DNA of 64,000 bases from Pseudomonas guariconensis (GTDB taxonomy: Bacteria; Pseudomonadota; Gammaproteobacteria; Pseudomonadales; Pseudomonadaceae). This document shows, piece after piece, positions 37,487 to 47,561 of this stretch (positions within the stretch are counted from its first letter, which is position 1; every line of letters begins with the position of its first letter). The position numbers and the translations under genes are program-made. The stretch lies in the NCBI RefSeq assembly GCF_900102675.1, contig NZ_FMYX01000004.1, forward strand, positions 248,001 to 312,000, in the 5' to 3' direction. The notes beneath the pieces were generated by a model. That model searched no databases and had not been told where the DNA came from. It worked only from the letters and a program-made list of their open reading frames with translations.

Positions 37487-40351
37487 TCAAGGCTCCAAGG
37501 TCGCCTGCAACTGCTCCAGGCCATCGTTGAGCGCCCGCTCCAACTCGGTTTTGTAGCGCAGATAAAGCGCGGTGGAGCCTTGGTCGTCACCTAGCAGTTC
37601 GGACAAGTCCAGGTCGGTGATGTAGCACCGATAGCTGCCCGCGCCACGGCGTTGCCCCAGGATCTGCCGAGCGACCACGGCGTACAGCTGGTCGCCATGC
37701 TCCAGCTCGGAGAACTCCTGTTGGTTGCAGTAGAGCGTGATGTGCATCTCGTCCGCCGCCCCGGCCTGCAGGATCGCCTGAACCTCGTAGTAGGGCTGGC
37801 CGATGCCTTCGCGCGGTGACGGCCGTGGCTCGAGGCTGCGCGCCTTGCCAGGGCCTGATGGCAGCAACTGGTAGTAAAGGATTTCCAGCGACGCCTGCTG
37901 CAGGCTGTCCAGCGGCAGCTGCGCATCGTGTCGCACCACAACCGAGCGCAGGAAGCGTTGCAGCGGCAGCAACAAGTGTGCCTCGTCCTGCAACGGTAGG
38001 CGTTGATGCCACAGGGCGTTGTATTCATCCAGCACGTACAGGTCGGCCCACCCCTCCAGCAGGCGATAGAACACCTGCAGGCAATCGCGGCGGCCCTGTT
38101 CCAGCACCAGCGGCAGGTCATGGTCCTGCAAGGCGTTGGCATCCAGGTGCAGAGGGCTGTACTGGCCGCGCTCCTCGCCCAGACAACCCAGTACCGCGTC
38201 ATGATCGGGCAGGGTGGTCAGGGTGACTTGTCCAGGTTGCAGTTCCAGTACATGGGTGTGCTGCGCCACCTGCAGCAGGTAGCGATGGTTGAGCCTCTGC
38301 TCGAGCAGCAATTGAGCGGTGTCGAAGATTTCCTCGACCCGCAGGGCGATGGCCTGGGCGCGATTGCGACAGAAGCAGCGCACCCGTAGCCGGGGGCGTT
38401 GATTGCGCTGGCCGAGGCTGTTGAGGAAGTCGCGCAGGCAGCGCACCAGCGCGTGTTCGCCGTCGTAGCGCTGGACCAGCACCTCGTTCCAACTGTTGAG
38501 GGTGACCTGATCGAGCGTCAGGACGAGGTTTTCGCGCACCCCGGCGTAGCTCAGCGAGTCGGTGCGTTCGGTGGTCATCAGGATGTTCAGATCGCGATGA
38601 TGACGCAGCGGATCGACGCCGACGTTGACCAGCAGCAGGACCTCATCGGCCACGCTCGGTTGCAGCAGGCGGACTTCGCTGACCGTCCCCAGTGGCAGCG
38701 GGATGCTCTGTTGCAAGCTGCCCAGCAGATTGAACAGCTCAAAGTCGGTCAGGTCGCTGTCGCCGGGGTGCAAGGCCAGGCGCGTGGTGTTGTCGATCAC
38801 GCCATTGCGATGGGCCCAGGTGAGCAGCTCGAGCAGCTCGCGGCAACGCTTCAGTGGGCTGAAGTGCTCCCATTCGTGTACGCCCAGGTTGCCGTTGTAC
38901 AGGCCCCAATGGGTGGTGCCCGGCTCCTTGCGGTTGGGCGACTGGACCAGGGTCAGGGTGTCTTCGGCCAGGTCCGGCGCGATACCCGGGTTGATCACCT
39001 CGATCTTGCCGGCCCGGCGCTCGAAGGCCGCATACAGCCGTCGACCCAGCACATTGAGGTCGCGTTGGTCGGCACGGCTGCTGGCGCTCTGGTCGCGGGC
39101 GAACTGGGTGAGGAAGCGATAGCTGTGGTTGAGCTCGGCTACCAGCTCACGGCGTTCCGCGGCTACCTGGCGTACCTTCCATTGGCTACGGGTATCGAGC
39201 ATGGCCAGTTGGCGTTCGTCCCAGCCCCACTCATTGGTCAGACGCGCGAGCAACTGGCGTTGCCAGCCGCTGGCGCGGGAGCGGCCGAGCTCGCTGAGTT
39301 TCTTGTTCACTTTCAGGTACAGGCTACGACGTACCAGCTCCAGGCGGGTGGACTCACCCCGTTGTTGCAGGTACTGCTCGATGCGCCGGTAGACCATCAC
39401 GTAGGGGTCCAGCGCGTCGAGGTCCAGCTGGTTGGCGAACACCGCCTGCTTGTATTCCAGGCTCAGGCAGCGCACATCGGGGTGTTCGCTGGCATAGACC
39501 TCGGTGAGCAACAGTTTGAGCAATGACTTGTAGGGCGAGTCGATCCCCTTGAACAACTGCCACAAGCCGGCGCCGACGAATTCTCCGGGCGGGATATGCG
39601 CCAGGTGACCGAGATCCAGGTCGTCCTCGGCGCGGATGAACCGTTTGGACAGCAGGGTCTGGGTGTAGGCCCGGTAGTTGTGTTCCTCGTACACGGGCAC
39701 CAGCCACCACAGTGGTGTGCGCCCGGCCAGCCAGATCGCGGTGCGGTAGAACTCATCGAGCAGCAGGTAATGCTGGGTAGTCCCGCAGTCGTCGGAGCTG
39801 AGCTCTCCATTGCGCTCGCCCTGGACGAACCCCTGGGGCTCGATGAGGAAGAAATGCGCCTCGGCGCCCTGGCTGGCGGCCCAGGTTTCCAGAAGCTGGC
39901 ATTTACGCCGCAGTTCGGCCAGTTCGTCTTCCTGTAACCCTGGGGCGTGACATACCCACAGGTCCATGTCGCTCTGCTCGGCCTGGGCCAGCGTGCCCAG
40001 GCTGCCCATCAGAAAAAGCCCGTGGATCGGCTGCGGCGCCGTGCCGTGGCGGGGTTTGTAGGTGAAGGAGCGGGCCAGGCGCTGGGCTTCGGCCAGCAGA
40101 TCGGGGCCAGGCTCGAAGCCCGAGACACCCGCTGGCGTCGTGCCCGAGACATAACCTGGGAGCACGGGGTGGTTGACGTGAAACAGCAGGGGCAGTGCGG
40201 TCAGCACCTGTTGCTGGCGGGTGGAGAGCCCTTCCCGCGCACGCTCCAGGCGGCCTTGGTTCAGGTGCAGAAAGCGCGCACGCAGTTTCGCCAGTTCCTT
40301 GCGGTCGATGCCTTGCTCGAGGTCGGGGCGGATTTCGTGGGGGCTGTTCAT
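37487..40351 (-). CDS. cyaA: Class I adenylate cyclase CyaA
   Basis: A 954-residue class I cyclase, making cAMP from ATP; this length is usual in pseudomonads (848 in E. coli). The N-terminal catalytic nucleotidyltransferase domain has GSLGTLAQAEQSDMDLWVC, with the acidic pair DMD, and the class I signature segments YRTAIWLAGRTPLWWLVP and IPPGEFVGAGLWQLFKGIDSPYKS. The C-terminal half is the regulatory part. The start at 40351 (MNSPHEIRPD) matches the family; the 48-codon in-frame extension has no ribosome site. It is convergent with rnk. The cNMP-domain channel at 17-19 kb is a possible distant client of its product. Confidence 0.94.
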   Translation of the reverse strand: MNSPHEIRPDLEQGIDRKELAKLRARFLHLNQGRLERAREGLSTRQQQVLTALPLLFHVNHPVLPGYVSGTTPAGVSGFEPGPDLLAEAQRLARSFTYKPRHGTAPQPIHGLFLMGSLGTLAQAEQSDMDLWVCHAPGLQEDELAELRRKCQLLETWAASQGAEAHFFLIEPQGFVQGERNGELSSDDCGTTQHYLLLDEFYRTAIWLAGRTPLWWLVPVYEEHNYRAYTQTLLSKRFIRAEDDLDLGHLAHIPPGEFVGAGLWQLFKGIDSPYKSLLKLLLTEVYASEHPDVRCLSLEYKQAVFANQLDLDALDPYVMVYRRIEQYLQQRGESTRLELVRRSLYLKVNKKLSELGRSRASGWQRQLLARLTNEWGWDERQLAMLDTRSQWKVRQVAAERRELVAELNHSYRFLTQFARDQSASSRADQRDLNVLGRRLYAAFERRAGKIEVINPGIAPDLAEDTLTLVQSPNRKEPGTTHWGLYNGNLGVHEWEHFSPLKRCRELLELLTWAHRNGVIDNTTRLALHPGDSDLTDFELFNLLGSLQQSIPLPLGTVSEVRLLQPSVADEVLLLVNVGVDPLRHHRDLNILMTTERTDSLSYAGVRENLVLTLDQVTLNSWNEVLVQRYDGEHALVRCLRDFLNSLGQRNQRPRLRVRCFCRNRAQAIALRVEEIFDTAQLLLEQRLNHRYLLQVAQHTHVLELQPGQVTLTTLPDHDAVLGCLGEERGQYSPLHLDANALQDHDLPLVLEQGRRDCLQVFYRLLEGWADLYVLDEYNALWHQRLPLQDEAHLLLPLQRFLRSVVVRHDAQLPLDSLQQASLEILYYQLLPSGPGKARSLEPRPSPREGIGQPYYEVQAILQAGAADEMHITLYCNQQEFSELEHGDQLYAVVARQILGQRRGAGSYRCYITDLDLSELLGDDQGSTALYLRYKTELERALNDGLEQLQATLEP

Positions 40352-40483
40352 TGCACACTCAAGGACACGGCCAGGGGAAGCACCGGCGAGTTTAGCCTGA
40401 GTGATGGGGTCGGATAAGCAAAAAAACGGGTTTTTTGGCGTCATTTCCCCGTCATTGCAGGCCGCATTCACAACCAAACCCGT

Positions 40484-40501
40484 CCCGACAGACATGTCGG
40501 G
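40484..40501 (-). terminator. Hairpin after the TIGR02647 gene
   Basis: CCCGACA-GACA-TGTCGGG is a perfect seven-pair stem 34 bases past the stop codon of the minus-strand gene. The T-run is poor. The rest of the 183-base cyaA upstream region has only an A6/T6 stretch at about 40425. Confidence 0.4.
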
Positions 40502-40534
40502 CGGATTGGGCTGTACGTAACGGCGGCGAAAGAC

Positions 40535-40780
40535 TCAGGCTGGCTGCGCGGCCTTGAGGATGGTCAGCACTTGCTGAACGCTCTGGGCGGCATCCAGCCC
40601 CAGGCTGGTCAGGTAGCCACCATCGGGCTGGTCGGTGAGTTGCTTGTCGTACAGGCGGCGGGCTGCGGCCACCAGGGCAGGGGCAGCGTTGCTGTGGACC
40701 TTGATGCCTTCCTGGTGGGAATCCAGGTTGAACAGGGCGAGGACTTCCAGTTCAGCGATCAGTTCGGGGGTAAAGGACAT
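40535..40780 (-). CDS. TIGR02647 family small protein
   Basis: An 81-residue all-helical protein. MSFTPELIAELEVLALFNL and the middle GIKVHSNAAPALVAAARRLYDK are conserved in this gammaproteobacterial family, whose function is unknown; it is sometimes labelled DNA-binding without evidence. AGGAG lies six bases before the ATG. It is 64 bases after another small minus-strand gene of unknown function and upstream of cyaA on the same strand. Confidence 0.8.
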   Translation of the reverse strand: MSFTPELIAELEVLALFNLDSHQEGIKVHSNAAPALVAAARRLYDKQLTDQPDGGYLTSLGLDAAQSVQQVLTILKAAQPA

Positions 40781-40844
40781 GGGGACTCCTGACTTCCAGA
40801 CAAGGACGGAGGCACCGTGATCGGTGCCTGATCCTGGAGTGTAG

Positions 40845-41153
40845 TCAGGCTTCGTCGTCGTCGCCTTGATCTGCTTCAGGTGGCAGCTCGGGCAAGGCGC
40901 GCAAGGCGTTCTCGTACCACTCGCCATTGAAGGGGCGGTCCTCGTCGAGCATGGCATCGATCTCGATGGCCAGGACATGGGCCATGAGGTTGAGGATGTC
41001 CTCGCGTTCGTAGCCGACCAGGGTCAGTTTGTTGAATGTGGCCTTGGCTGCCGGCGGCTCGCCGCTTTCGATCTGGTTCTCGATGGCCTGGGTCAGGGTT
41101 GCCTCTACGAAGGCTTCCTCTTCGTTGTTGTCGATGTCGTTGGGCTCGCTCAT
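40845..41153 (-). CDS. Conserved hypothetical acidic protein
   Basis: A 102-residue protein, acidic throughout and especially at both ends (NDIDNNEEEAF, DQGDDDEA). The centre has a helical pattern FNKLTLVGYEREDILNLMAHVLAIEIDAML and a conserved-looking EWYENALRALPELP. I do not recognise the family. AGGAGCACTGCC lies just before the ATG. It is divergent from the glutathione S-transferase gene and upstream of the TIGR02647 gene on the same strand, with which it may be cotranscribed. Confidence 0.72.
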   Translation of the reverse strand: MSEPNDIDNNEEEAFVEATLTQAIENQIESGEPPAAKATFNKLTLVGYEREDILNLMAHVLAIEIDAMLDEDRPFNGEWYENALRALPELPPEADQGDDDEA

Positions 41154-41298
41154 GGCAGTGCTCCTGGGGTGGGATGCACAGTTTGCCATGCTTGCGCGGG
41201 CCATGCCTGGCCATCGATAGGGTCGATGATGCTGGTCAGAGCCTGGGGATGAGTCTATAAAAGCCGGGCCATCCCCACACGGCCTGGAGGCTGTAACA

Positions 41299-41958
41299 AT
41301 GCTCAAGCTTCACGGATTCGCGGTCAGCAACTACTACAACATGGTCAAACTGGCCTTGCTGGAGAAAGGCCTGCCATTCGAAGAGGTGCTGTTCGTTCCC
41401 AATCAGACCCCGCAAGCCCTGGCGATCAGTCCCCGCGGCAAGGTACCGGTGCTCGAGACCGAGCACGGTTTTCTCAGCGAAACCACAGTGATCCTCGATT
41501 ACATCGAGCAGACCCAGGGCGGTAAGCCGCTGCTGCCGGCAGATGCCTTCGCACAGGCCAAGGTGCGGGAGCTGGTCAAGGAAATCGAACTGTATATCGA
41601 GCTTCCGGCGCGGACCTGTTATTCCGAGGCTTTCTTCGGTATGGCCGTCGAGCCGCTGATCAAGGAGCGCGCCCGCACCGAGCTGCTGGCCGGTTTTGCC
41701 ACGCTCAAGCGCAACGGCAAGTTTGCCCCTTACGTGGCAGGCGAAACGTTGACGCTGGCCGATCTGATGTTCTGCTTCTCGGTGGACCTGGCCTGCGCAG
41801 TGGGCAAGAAGGTGCTGAACGTCGATTTCCTGGCCGAGTTCCCCGAGGCCAAGGCATTGCTGGAGGTGCTGGGGGCGAACCCGCACATGGCGAAGATCGT
41901 GGCGGACAAGGAGGCGGCGATGCCGGCTTTCCTGGAGATGGTTCGCAGCAAGCGCTGA
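41299..41958 (+). CDS. Glutathione S-transferase family protein
   Basis: A 219-residue GST. The thioredoxin-like domain (1-78) has LHGFAVSNYYNMVKLALLEKG at the start, the cis-proline loop GKVPVLE, and the glutathione-binding ETTVILDYIE. The all-helical domain follows from about residue 90 with the N-capping motif TLADLMF. The class cannot be settled; the catalytic Ser/Cys/Tyr is probably in the AVSNYYN region. No pathway neighbour is nearby, so substrate is unknown. The ribosome site GGAGG is at 41286-41290. Confidence 0.87.
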   Translation: MLKLHGFAVSNYYNMVKLALLEKGLPFEEVLFVPNQTPQALAISPRGKVPVLETEHGFLSETTVILDYIEQTQGGKPLLPADAFAQAKVRELVKEIELYIELPARTCYSEAFFGMAVEPLIKERARTELLAGFATLKRNGKFAPYVAGETLTLADLMFCFSVDLACAVGKKVLNVDFLAEFPEAKALLEVLGANPHMAKIVADKEAAMPAFLEMVRSKR

Positions 41959-41986
41959 GAGAAGTAGCGGCCGTATGCGGCCAAGA

Positions 41987-42120
41987 GGAGCGGGTTCATC
42001 ACCCATCGTGCTGCAAGGCACCGGCTTTGCCGGTGTTCGCGGCGGTTCGGCACCTCGATGAACCCGCTCCCACTGAAATCACTAAAACGCTGGGGGCGTG
42101 AGTTCATCGAGGCGCCGAAC
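41987..42120. repeat. Triple REP array with competing stems
   Basis: The middle copy (about 42045-42070) can pair with the left copy (GGAGCGGGTTCATC at 41987-42000 with GATGAACCCGCTCC at 42057-42070, 14 perfect pairs) or with the right copy (GTTCATCGAGGCGCCGAAC at 42102-42120 with 42045-42063, one mismatch). A separate hairpin CACCGGC-TTT-GCCGGTG lies at about 42019-42035. The array separates convergent GST and argH genes. Confidence 0.8.
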
Positions 42121-42154
42121 TGCCGCGACTGAGGGCAAACCCTCGCGAAGCGGC

Positions 42155-43549
<1,395 letters not shown>

Positions 43550-43857
43550 GGATTCACTCGTTGAAGGCGTGAACGAAAAAGTGGCGCCGATCATAACAGG
43601 GTTGGAGCGCGCGCCGCAGGGCGCTGGTCGAGAGAAATCTCGCAAAGCCCAGGGTGAATCGGTGTGTGGGGATATTCAACGATTGAACGGCAGTGTTCCA
43701 CGGACCGTCTACAGTTGGACAGAGGACTGGCGGCGAATCTGCCGGGCCAGTGAATCTTTGGCCGTCGCATCGGTCTAGAGCGTGACCGCGTGTCGGTCGC
43801 CCTACACCTTGTCTACGCTATACCCATGCGAGACTCACTCAGGAATCCAGCGTAATT
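43550..43857. other. Divergent argH-algR spacer
   Basis: 308 bases with no coding sequence of recognisable family. A hairpin with a GAAA tetraloop, CGAGA-GAAA-TCTCG, lies at 43629-43642. No match to an AlgU-type GAACTT promoter was found. No remnant of a histidine kinase gene was seen. Confidence 0.5.
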
Positions 43858-44601
43858 ATGAATGTCCTGATCGTTGATGACGAACCCCTGGCCCGTGAAC
43901 GCCTGACCCGGATGCTTGGCGAGCTGGAGGGCTACACCGTGCTGGAGCCCAGTGCCACCAACGGCGAGGAGGCCCTGGCCTTGATCGACAGCCTCAAGCC
44001 TGATGTGGTGCTGTTGGACATCGGCATGCCTGGTCTGGATGGCCTTCAGGTGGCCGCCCGGCTGTGCGAGCGCGAAGCGCCACCGGCGGTGGTGTTCTGT
44101 ACCGGTGACGACGAGTACGGGAGCCAGGCTTTCCGGGAAAGCACCCTCAGCCATGTGACCAAACCCATCCAGCCTCAGGCCCTGCGCGAAGCCTTGCGCA
44201 AGGCCGACAAACCCAACCGCGCCCAGCTCGCCGCGCTCACCCGCCCGGCCAATGAAGGCGGCGGCCCGCGCAGTCATATCAGTGCGCGGACCCGCAAGGG
44301 TATCGAGCTGATTCCCTTGCCCCAGGTGATCTATTTCATTGCCGACCACAAGTACGTGACCTTGCGCCACGAGGCCGGGGAGGTCTTGCTGGACGAGCCG
44401 CTCAAAGCCCTGGAGGACGAGTTCGGCGAGCGCTTCGTGCGCATCCACCGCAACGCCCTGGTCGCCCGGGAGCGTATCGAACGCCTGCAACGCACGCCGC
44501 TTGGGCACTTCCAGCTGTTCCTCAAAGGGCTCGACGGCGATGCGCTGACAGTCAGTCGCCGCCACGTGGCGGGTGTGCGCAAGATGATGCAGACGCTCTG
44601 A
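43858..44601 (+). CDS. algR: LytTR response regulator AlgR
   Basis: A 247-residue response regulator. The receiver domain (1-120) has D8/D9 in VDDEP, phosphoacceptor D54 (LLDIGMPGLDG) and K in THVTKP-type HVTKPIQ. The LytTR DNA-binding domain spans about 140-245 (YFIADHKYVTLRHE, IHRNALV). AlgR in pseudomonads controls alginate, type IV pili and cyclic-di-GMP genes; D54 is the phosphorylated residue reported for it. The usual partner kinase AlgZ/FimS is not adjacent: argH precedes and hemC follows. The hem genes on the same strand begin 106 bases downstream. Confidence 0.93.
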   Translation: MNVLIVDDEPLARERLTRMLGELEGYTVLEPSATNGEEALALIDSLKPDVVLLDIGMPGLDGLQVAARLCEREAPPAVVFCTGDDEYGSQAFRESTLSHVTKPIQPQALREALRKADKPNRAQLAALTRPANEGGGPRSHISARTRKGIELIPLPQVIYFIADHKYVTLRHEAGEVLLDEPLKALEDEFGERFVRIHRNALVARERIERLQRTPLGHFQLFLKGLDGDALTVSRRHVAGVRKMMQTL

Positions 44602-44706
44602 ACCGGCGGATGTCGGCCAGGGAAGGCCGGGTGATGACCTGAATCTGCTAGGTGCGCTGGCGGAGCTGTTATCATCGGCGGCATTTCTCCTGGATCGGGG
44701 CGTTCC

Positions 44707-45648
44707 ATGTCCACTCGTGAAATCCGCATTGCCACCCGTAAAAGTGCCCTGGCCCTGTGGCAGGCCGAATATGTCAAAGCCCGCCTGGAAGAGGCCCATC
44801 CTGGCCTGGTCGTGACCCTGGTGCCCATGGTCAGCCGCGGTGACAAGCTGCTCGACTCGCCATTGTCGAAGATCGGCGGCAAGGGCCTGTTCGTCAAGGA
44901 ACTGGAAACCGCCCTGCTCAAGCACGAGGCCGATATCGCCGTGCATTCGATGAAGGACGTGCCCATGGACTTCCCTGAAGGCTTGGGCCTGTACTGCATC
45001 TGCGAGCGCGAAGATCCACGCGATGCGTTCGTATCCAATACCTTCGCCAGCCTCGATGCGCTGCCGGCCGGCAGTATCGTCGGTACCTCCAGCCTGCGCC
45101 GCCAGGCTCAGTTGCTCGCGCGACGCCCGGACCTGCAGATCCGCTTCCTGCGCGGCAACGTCAATACCCGCCTGGCCAAGCTCGATGCTGGCGAGTACGA
45201 CGCCATCATCCTCGCCGCGGCTGGCTTGATCCGCCTTGGTTTCGAAGACCGCATCAGTTCCACCATCAGCGTCGACGAGAGCCTGCCCGCCGGTGGCCAG
45301 GGCGCGGTGGGCATCGAATGCCGCAGTGCGGACCAGGCGATCCACGCCTTGCTGGCGCCGCTTCATCACACCGACACCGCCGATCGCGTGGTGGCCGAGC
45401 GGGCGCTGAACAAACGCCTGAACGGCGGTTGCCAGGTGCCGATCGCCTGCTACGCGGTACTTGAAGGCGAGCAACTGTGGCTGCGAGGCCTGGTCGGCCA
45501 GCCCAGCGGCGGCACGTTGCTGGTGGCCGAAGCCCGCGGCCCGCGTGGCCAGGCCGAGGCTTTGGGTGTGCAGGTCGCTGAAGATCTGCTTGGCCAGGGG
45601 GCCGAGGCCATCCTCAAGGAGGTCTACGGCGAGGCTGGGCACCCGTGA
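44707..45648 (+). CDS. hemC: Porphobilinogen deaminase (hydroxymethylbilane synthase)
   Basis: A 313-residue enzyme that joins four porphobilinogens into hydroxymethylbilane. The cysteine that carries the dipyrromethane cofactor is C242 ([10 protein letters not shown]); the arginine-rich substrate cleft shows [15 protein letters not shown] and [11 protein letters not shown], and the catalytic Asp is in HSMKDVP. Its stop overlaps the hemD start by four bases. hemC-hemD-hemX-hemY form one run leading to uroporphyrinogen III and haem. Confidence 0.96.
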   Translation: MSTREIRIATRKSALALWQAEYVKARLEEAHPGLVVTLVPMVSRGDKLLDSPLSKIGGKGLFVKELETALLKHEADIAVHSMKDVPMDFPEGLGLYCICEREDPRDAFVSNTFASLDALPAGSIVGTSSLRRQAQLLARRPDLQIRFLRGNVNTRLAKLDAGEYDAIILAAAGLIRLGFEDRISSTISVDESLPAGGQGAVGIECRSADQAIHALLAPLHHTDTADRVVAERALNKRLNGGCQVPIACYAVLEGEQLWLRGLVGQPSGGTLLVAEARGPRGQAEALGVQVAEDLLGQGAEAILKEVYGEAGHP

Positions 45649-46415
45649 GCCCTTGGCGCCTGCTGCTGACCCGCCCCGAAGAGGAGTGCCAGGCGCTGGC
45701 GCAAAGCCTCGCGCAGGTAGGGATCGCCAGCAGCAGCCTGCCTTTGCTGGCCATCGAACCGGTGGCGCTGCAGGCCGGGCAGCACCAATACCTGGCGGAC
45801 TTGCACGGTTACCAGGTGATCATCGTGGTCAGCAAGCCAGCCGCGCGCCTGTTACTCGAGCAGTTGGGCCAGGCCGGCCTGCAGCCGCCGCGAGAAGGTT
45901 GGTTCACCGTGGGGGCGGCTACGGCGCAGGTGCTGCAGGCGCAGGGCTTGAAAGTTGACTTTTCGGCGCAAGGTGACGACAGCGAGGCCTTGCTCGCGCT
46001 ACCGCACCTGCGCGAGGCTATGAACCGGACTGCCACCCCTCGCGTTTTGATCGTGAGGGGCGTCGGAGGTCGCGAACTGCTGGCCGGGCGTCTCGCAGAG
46101 CAAGGTGCTAGTGTCGATTATCTGGAACTGTATCGACGCAACCTGCCGGTGTATCCGGCTGGCACCCTGCTGCGCCGCATCGAGGCGGAACGCCTGAATG
46201 GCCTGGTGGTCAGCAGTGGGCAGGGGCTGGAGCACCTGCTGCAGCTGGCGGGGGCCGACTGGCCACGCCTGGCGCGCCTGCCATTGTTCGTGCCGAGCCC
46301 GCGGGTAGCCGAACAAGCCAGGGCGTTGGGCGCCCAACAGATAGTGGATTGCCGTGGCGCCAATGCCGCGGCCTTGATGGCAGCCGTGCAGCGAACTACT
46401 GCACCTGCCGACTAA
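45645..46415 (+). CDS. hemD: Uroporphyrinogen-III synthase
   Basis: A 256-residue two-domain enzyme that cyclises hydroxymethylbilane with inversion of ring D. The family is weakly conserved; seen here are [13 protein letters not shown] at the start, the inter-domain [26 protein letters not shown] and the end region [16 protein letters not shown]. The start is GTG at 45645, overlapping the hemC stop (GTGA), which implies translational coupling and also explains the non-ATG start. hemX follows after 45 bases. Confidence 0.92.
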   Translation: MSPWRLLLTRPEEECQALAQSLAQVGIASSSLPLLAIEPVALQAGQHQYLADLHGYQVIIVVSKPAARLLLEQLGQAGLQPPREGWFTVGAATAQVLQAQGLKVDFSAQGDDSEALLALPHLREAMNRTATPRVLIVRGVGGRELLAGRLAEQGASVDYLELYRRNLPVYPAGTLLRRIEAERLNGLVVSSGQGLEHLLQLAGADWPRLARLPLFVPSPRVAEQARALGAQQIVDCRGANAAALMAAVQRTTAPAD

Positions 46416-46460
46416 GGCGCTAAGCTCAATGCGACGCGCCCCCATGCAAAGGATGGATAC

Positions 46461-47561
46461 GTGAGCGAAACTGTCTTGTCCAACAACGAACAACCCACGG
46501 CGTCCGATACGCCGGAATCCACCTCCGCCACGCCTGCCAAGCGCTCTGGCAACGGCCTGGCACTGTTGGCCCTGCTGCTCGGCGCGGCAGGGGTCGCCGT
46601 CGGTGGCTGGGGTGTCTGGCAGGTCCGTCAGCTGCAAGGCAGCGAGCAGGGCCAGGGCCAGCATCTGCAGGCCCTGAACGAGCGCACCGAGGCGTTGCAA
46701 CAACGCGAGCAGCAGATCAGCGCGCAACTGGCCACCCTGCCGGCGGCCAGCGAGCTGGAGGACCGCCGTCGTCTGGTGGCACAGTTGCAGGGCGACCAGC
46801 AACGCCTCAACCAGCGTCTGGAAACCATTCTGGGCGAGAGCCGCAAGGAATGGCGCCTGGCCGAGGCCGAGCACCTGCTGCGCCTGGCGACACTGCGTCT
46901 TTCTGCGCTGCAGGACATCGCCAGCGCCAAGGCCCTGGTCGAAGGGGCGGACGAGATTCTTCGCGAGCAAAGCGACCCTGGGGCATTCGCTGCCCGAGAA
47001 CAACTGGCGCGCAGCCTGGCCACCCTGAACAGCACCGAGCAGCCGGACCGCACCGGTCTGTTCCTCAAGCTGGCAGCCCAGCGCGAGCTGGTCCAGCAGC
47101 TCAGTGCACAATCGCCTGAGTTCGAAACCAAGGCCGATGCCCTGGGCGCCCTGACGGCCGATGGCGATGGCGCCAGCCGCCTCTCCCAATGGTGGGCGGA
47201 GATTTCCAAGTACTTCCAGATCGAGTTCAACGCCGACGAGAACGTGCGGCCGCTGTTGTCCGGACAATCGCTCAACCAGCTGCGTCTGGCGCTGAGTCTG
47301 ACCATCGAGCAGGCACAATGGGCGGCGCTCAACGGCCAAGCGAAGGTCTATACACAGGCCTTGGACGATGCCCGCAGCGTATTGCTGGCCAATTTCAACG
47401 CCGACAACCCGCAGAGCAAGGCCATGCTCGCCAGCCTCAACGAACTGGCCGAACAGCCGGTCTCGGTGGTCACTCCTGACCTGTCCGAGAGCCTGGCCGC
47501 GGTGCAGGCGTACATCCAGCGTCGCCACCTGCCAGCGGAAGCCGAAGGGGGCAAGCCATGA
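46461..47561 (+). CDS. hemX: HemX-type membrane protein (annotated uroporphyrinogen-III methyltransferase)
   Basis: A 366-residue protein. A Ser/Thr/Pro-rich cytoplasmic start (1-28) is followed by one transmembrane helix (about 30-55, LALLALLLGAAGVAVGGWGVW) and a long coiled coil (about 58-120, many Gln). The C-terminal periplasmic part has LAEAEHLLRLATLRL and the QWWAEISKYFQ segment of HemX proteins. Database names call it a C-methyltransferase, but no SAM-binding fold is visible; its role in haem biosynthesis is accessory. The stop overlaps the hemY start (ATGA). Confidence 0.9.
   Translation: MSETVLSNNEQPTASDTPESTSATPAKRSGNGLALLALLLGAAGVAVGGWGVWQVRQLQGSEQGQGQHLQALNERTEALQQREQQISAQLATLPAASELEDRRRLVAQLQGDQQRLNQRLETILGESRKEWRLAEAEHLLRLATLRLSALQDIASAKALVEGADEILREQSDPGAFAAREQLARSLATLNSTEQPDRTGLFLKLAAQRELVQQLSAQSPEFETKADALGALTADGDGASRLSQWWAEISKYFQIEFNADENVRPLLSGQSLNQLRLALSLTIEQAQWAALNGQAKVYTQALDDARSVLLANFNADNPQSKAMLASLNELAEQPVSVVTPDLSESLAAVQAYIQRRHLPAEAEGGKP

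Noticed and set aside
40420..40445. A6/T6 hairpin upstream of cyaA as a terminator
   Set aside because: The stem is only A-T pairs with a GGG loop and it lies upstream of the cyaA start; more likely bent promoter DNA.
43813..45642. Sensor kinase remnant on the strand opposite algR/hemC
   Set aside because: The translated frame has no H-box or ATPase motif; it is the shadow of algR and hemC.
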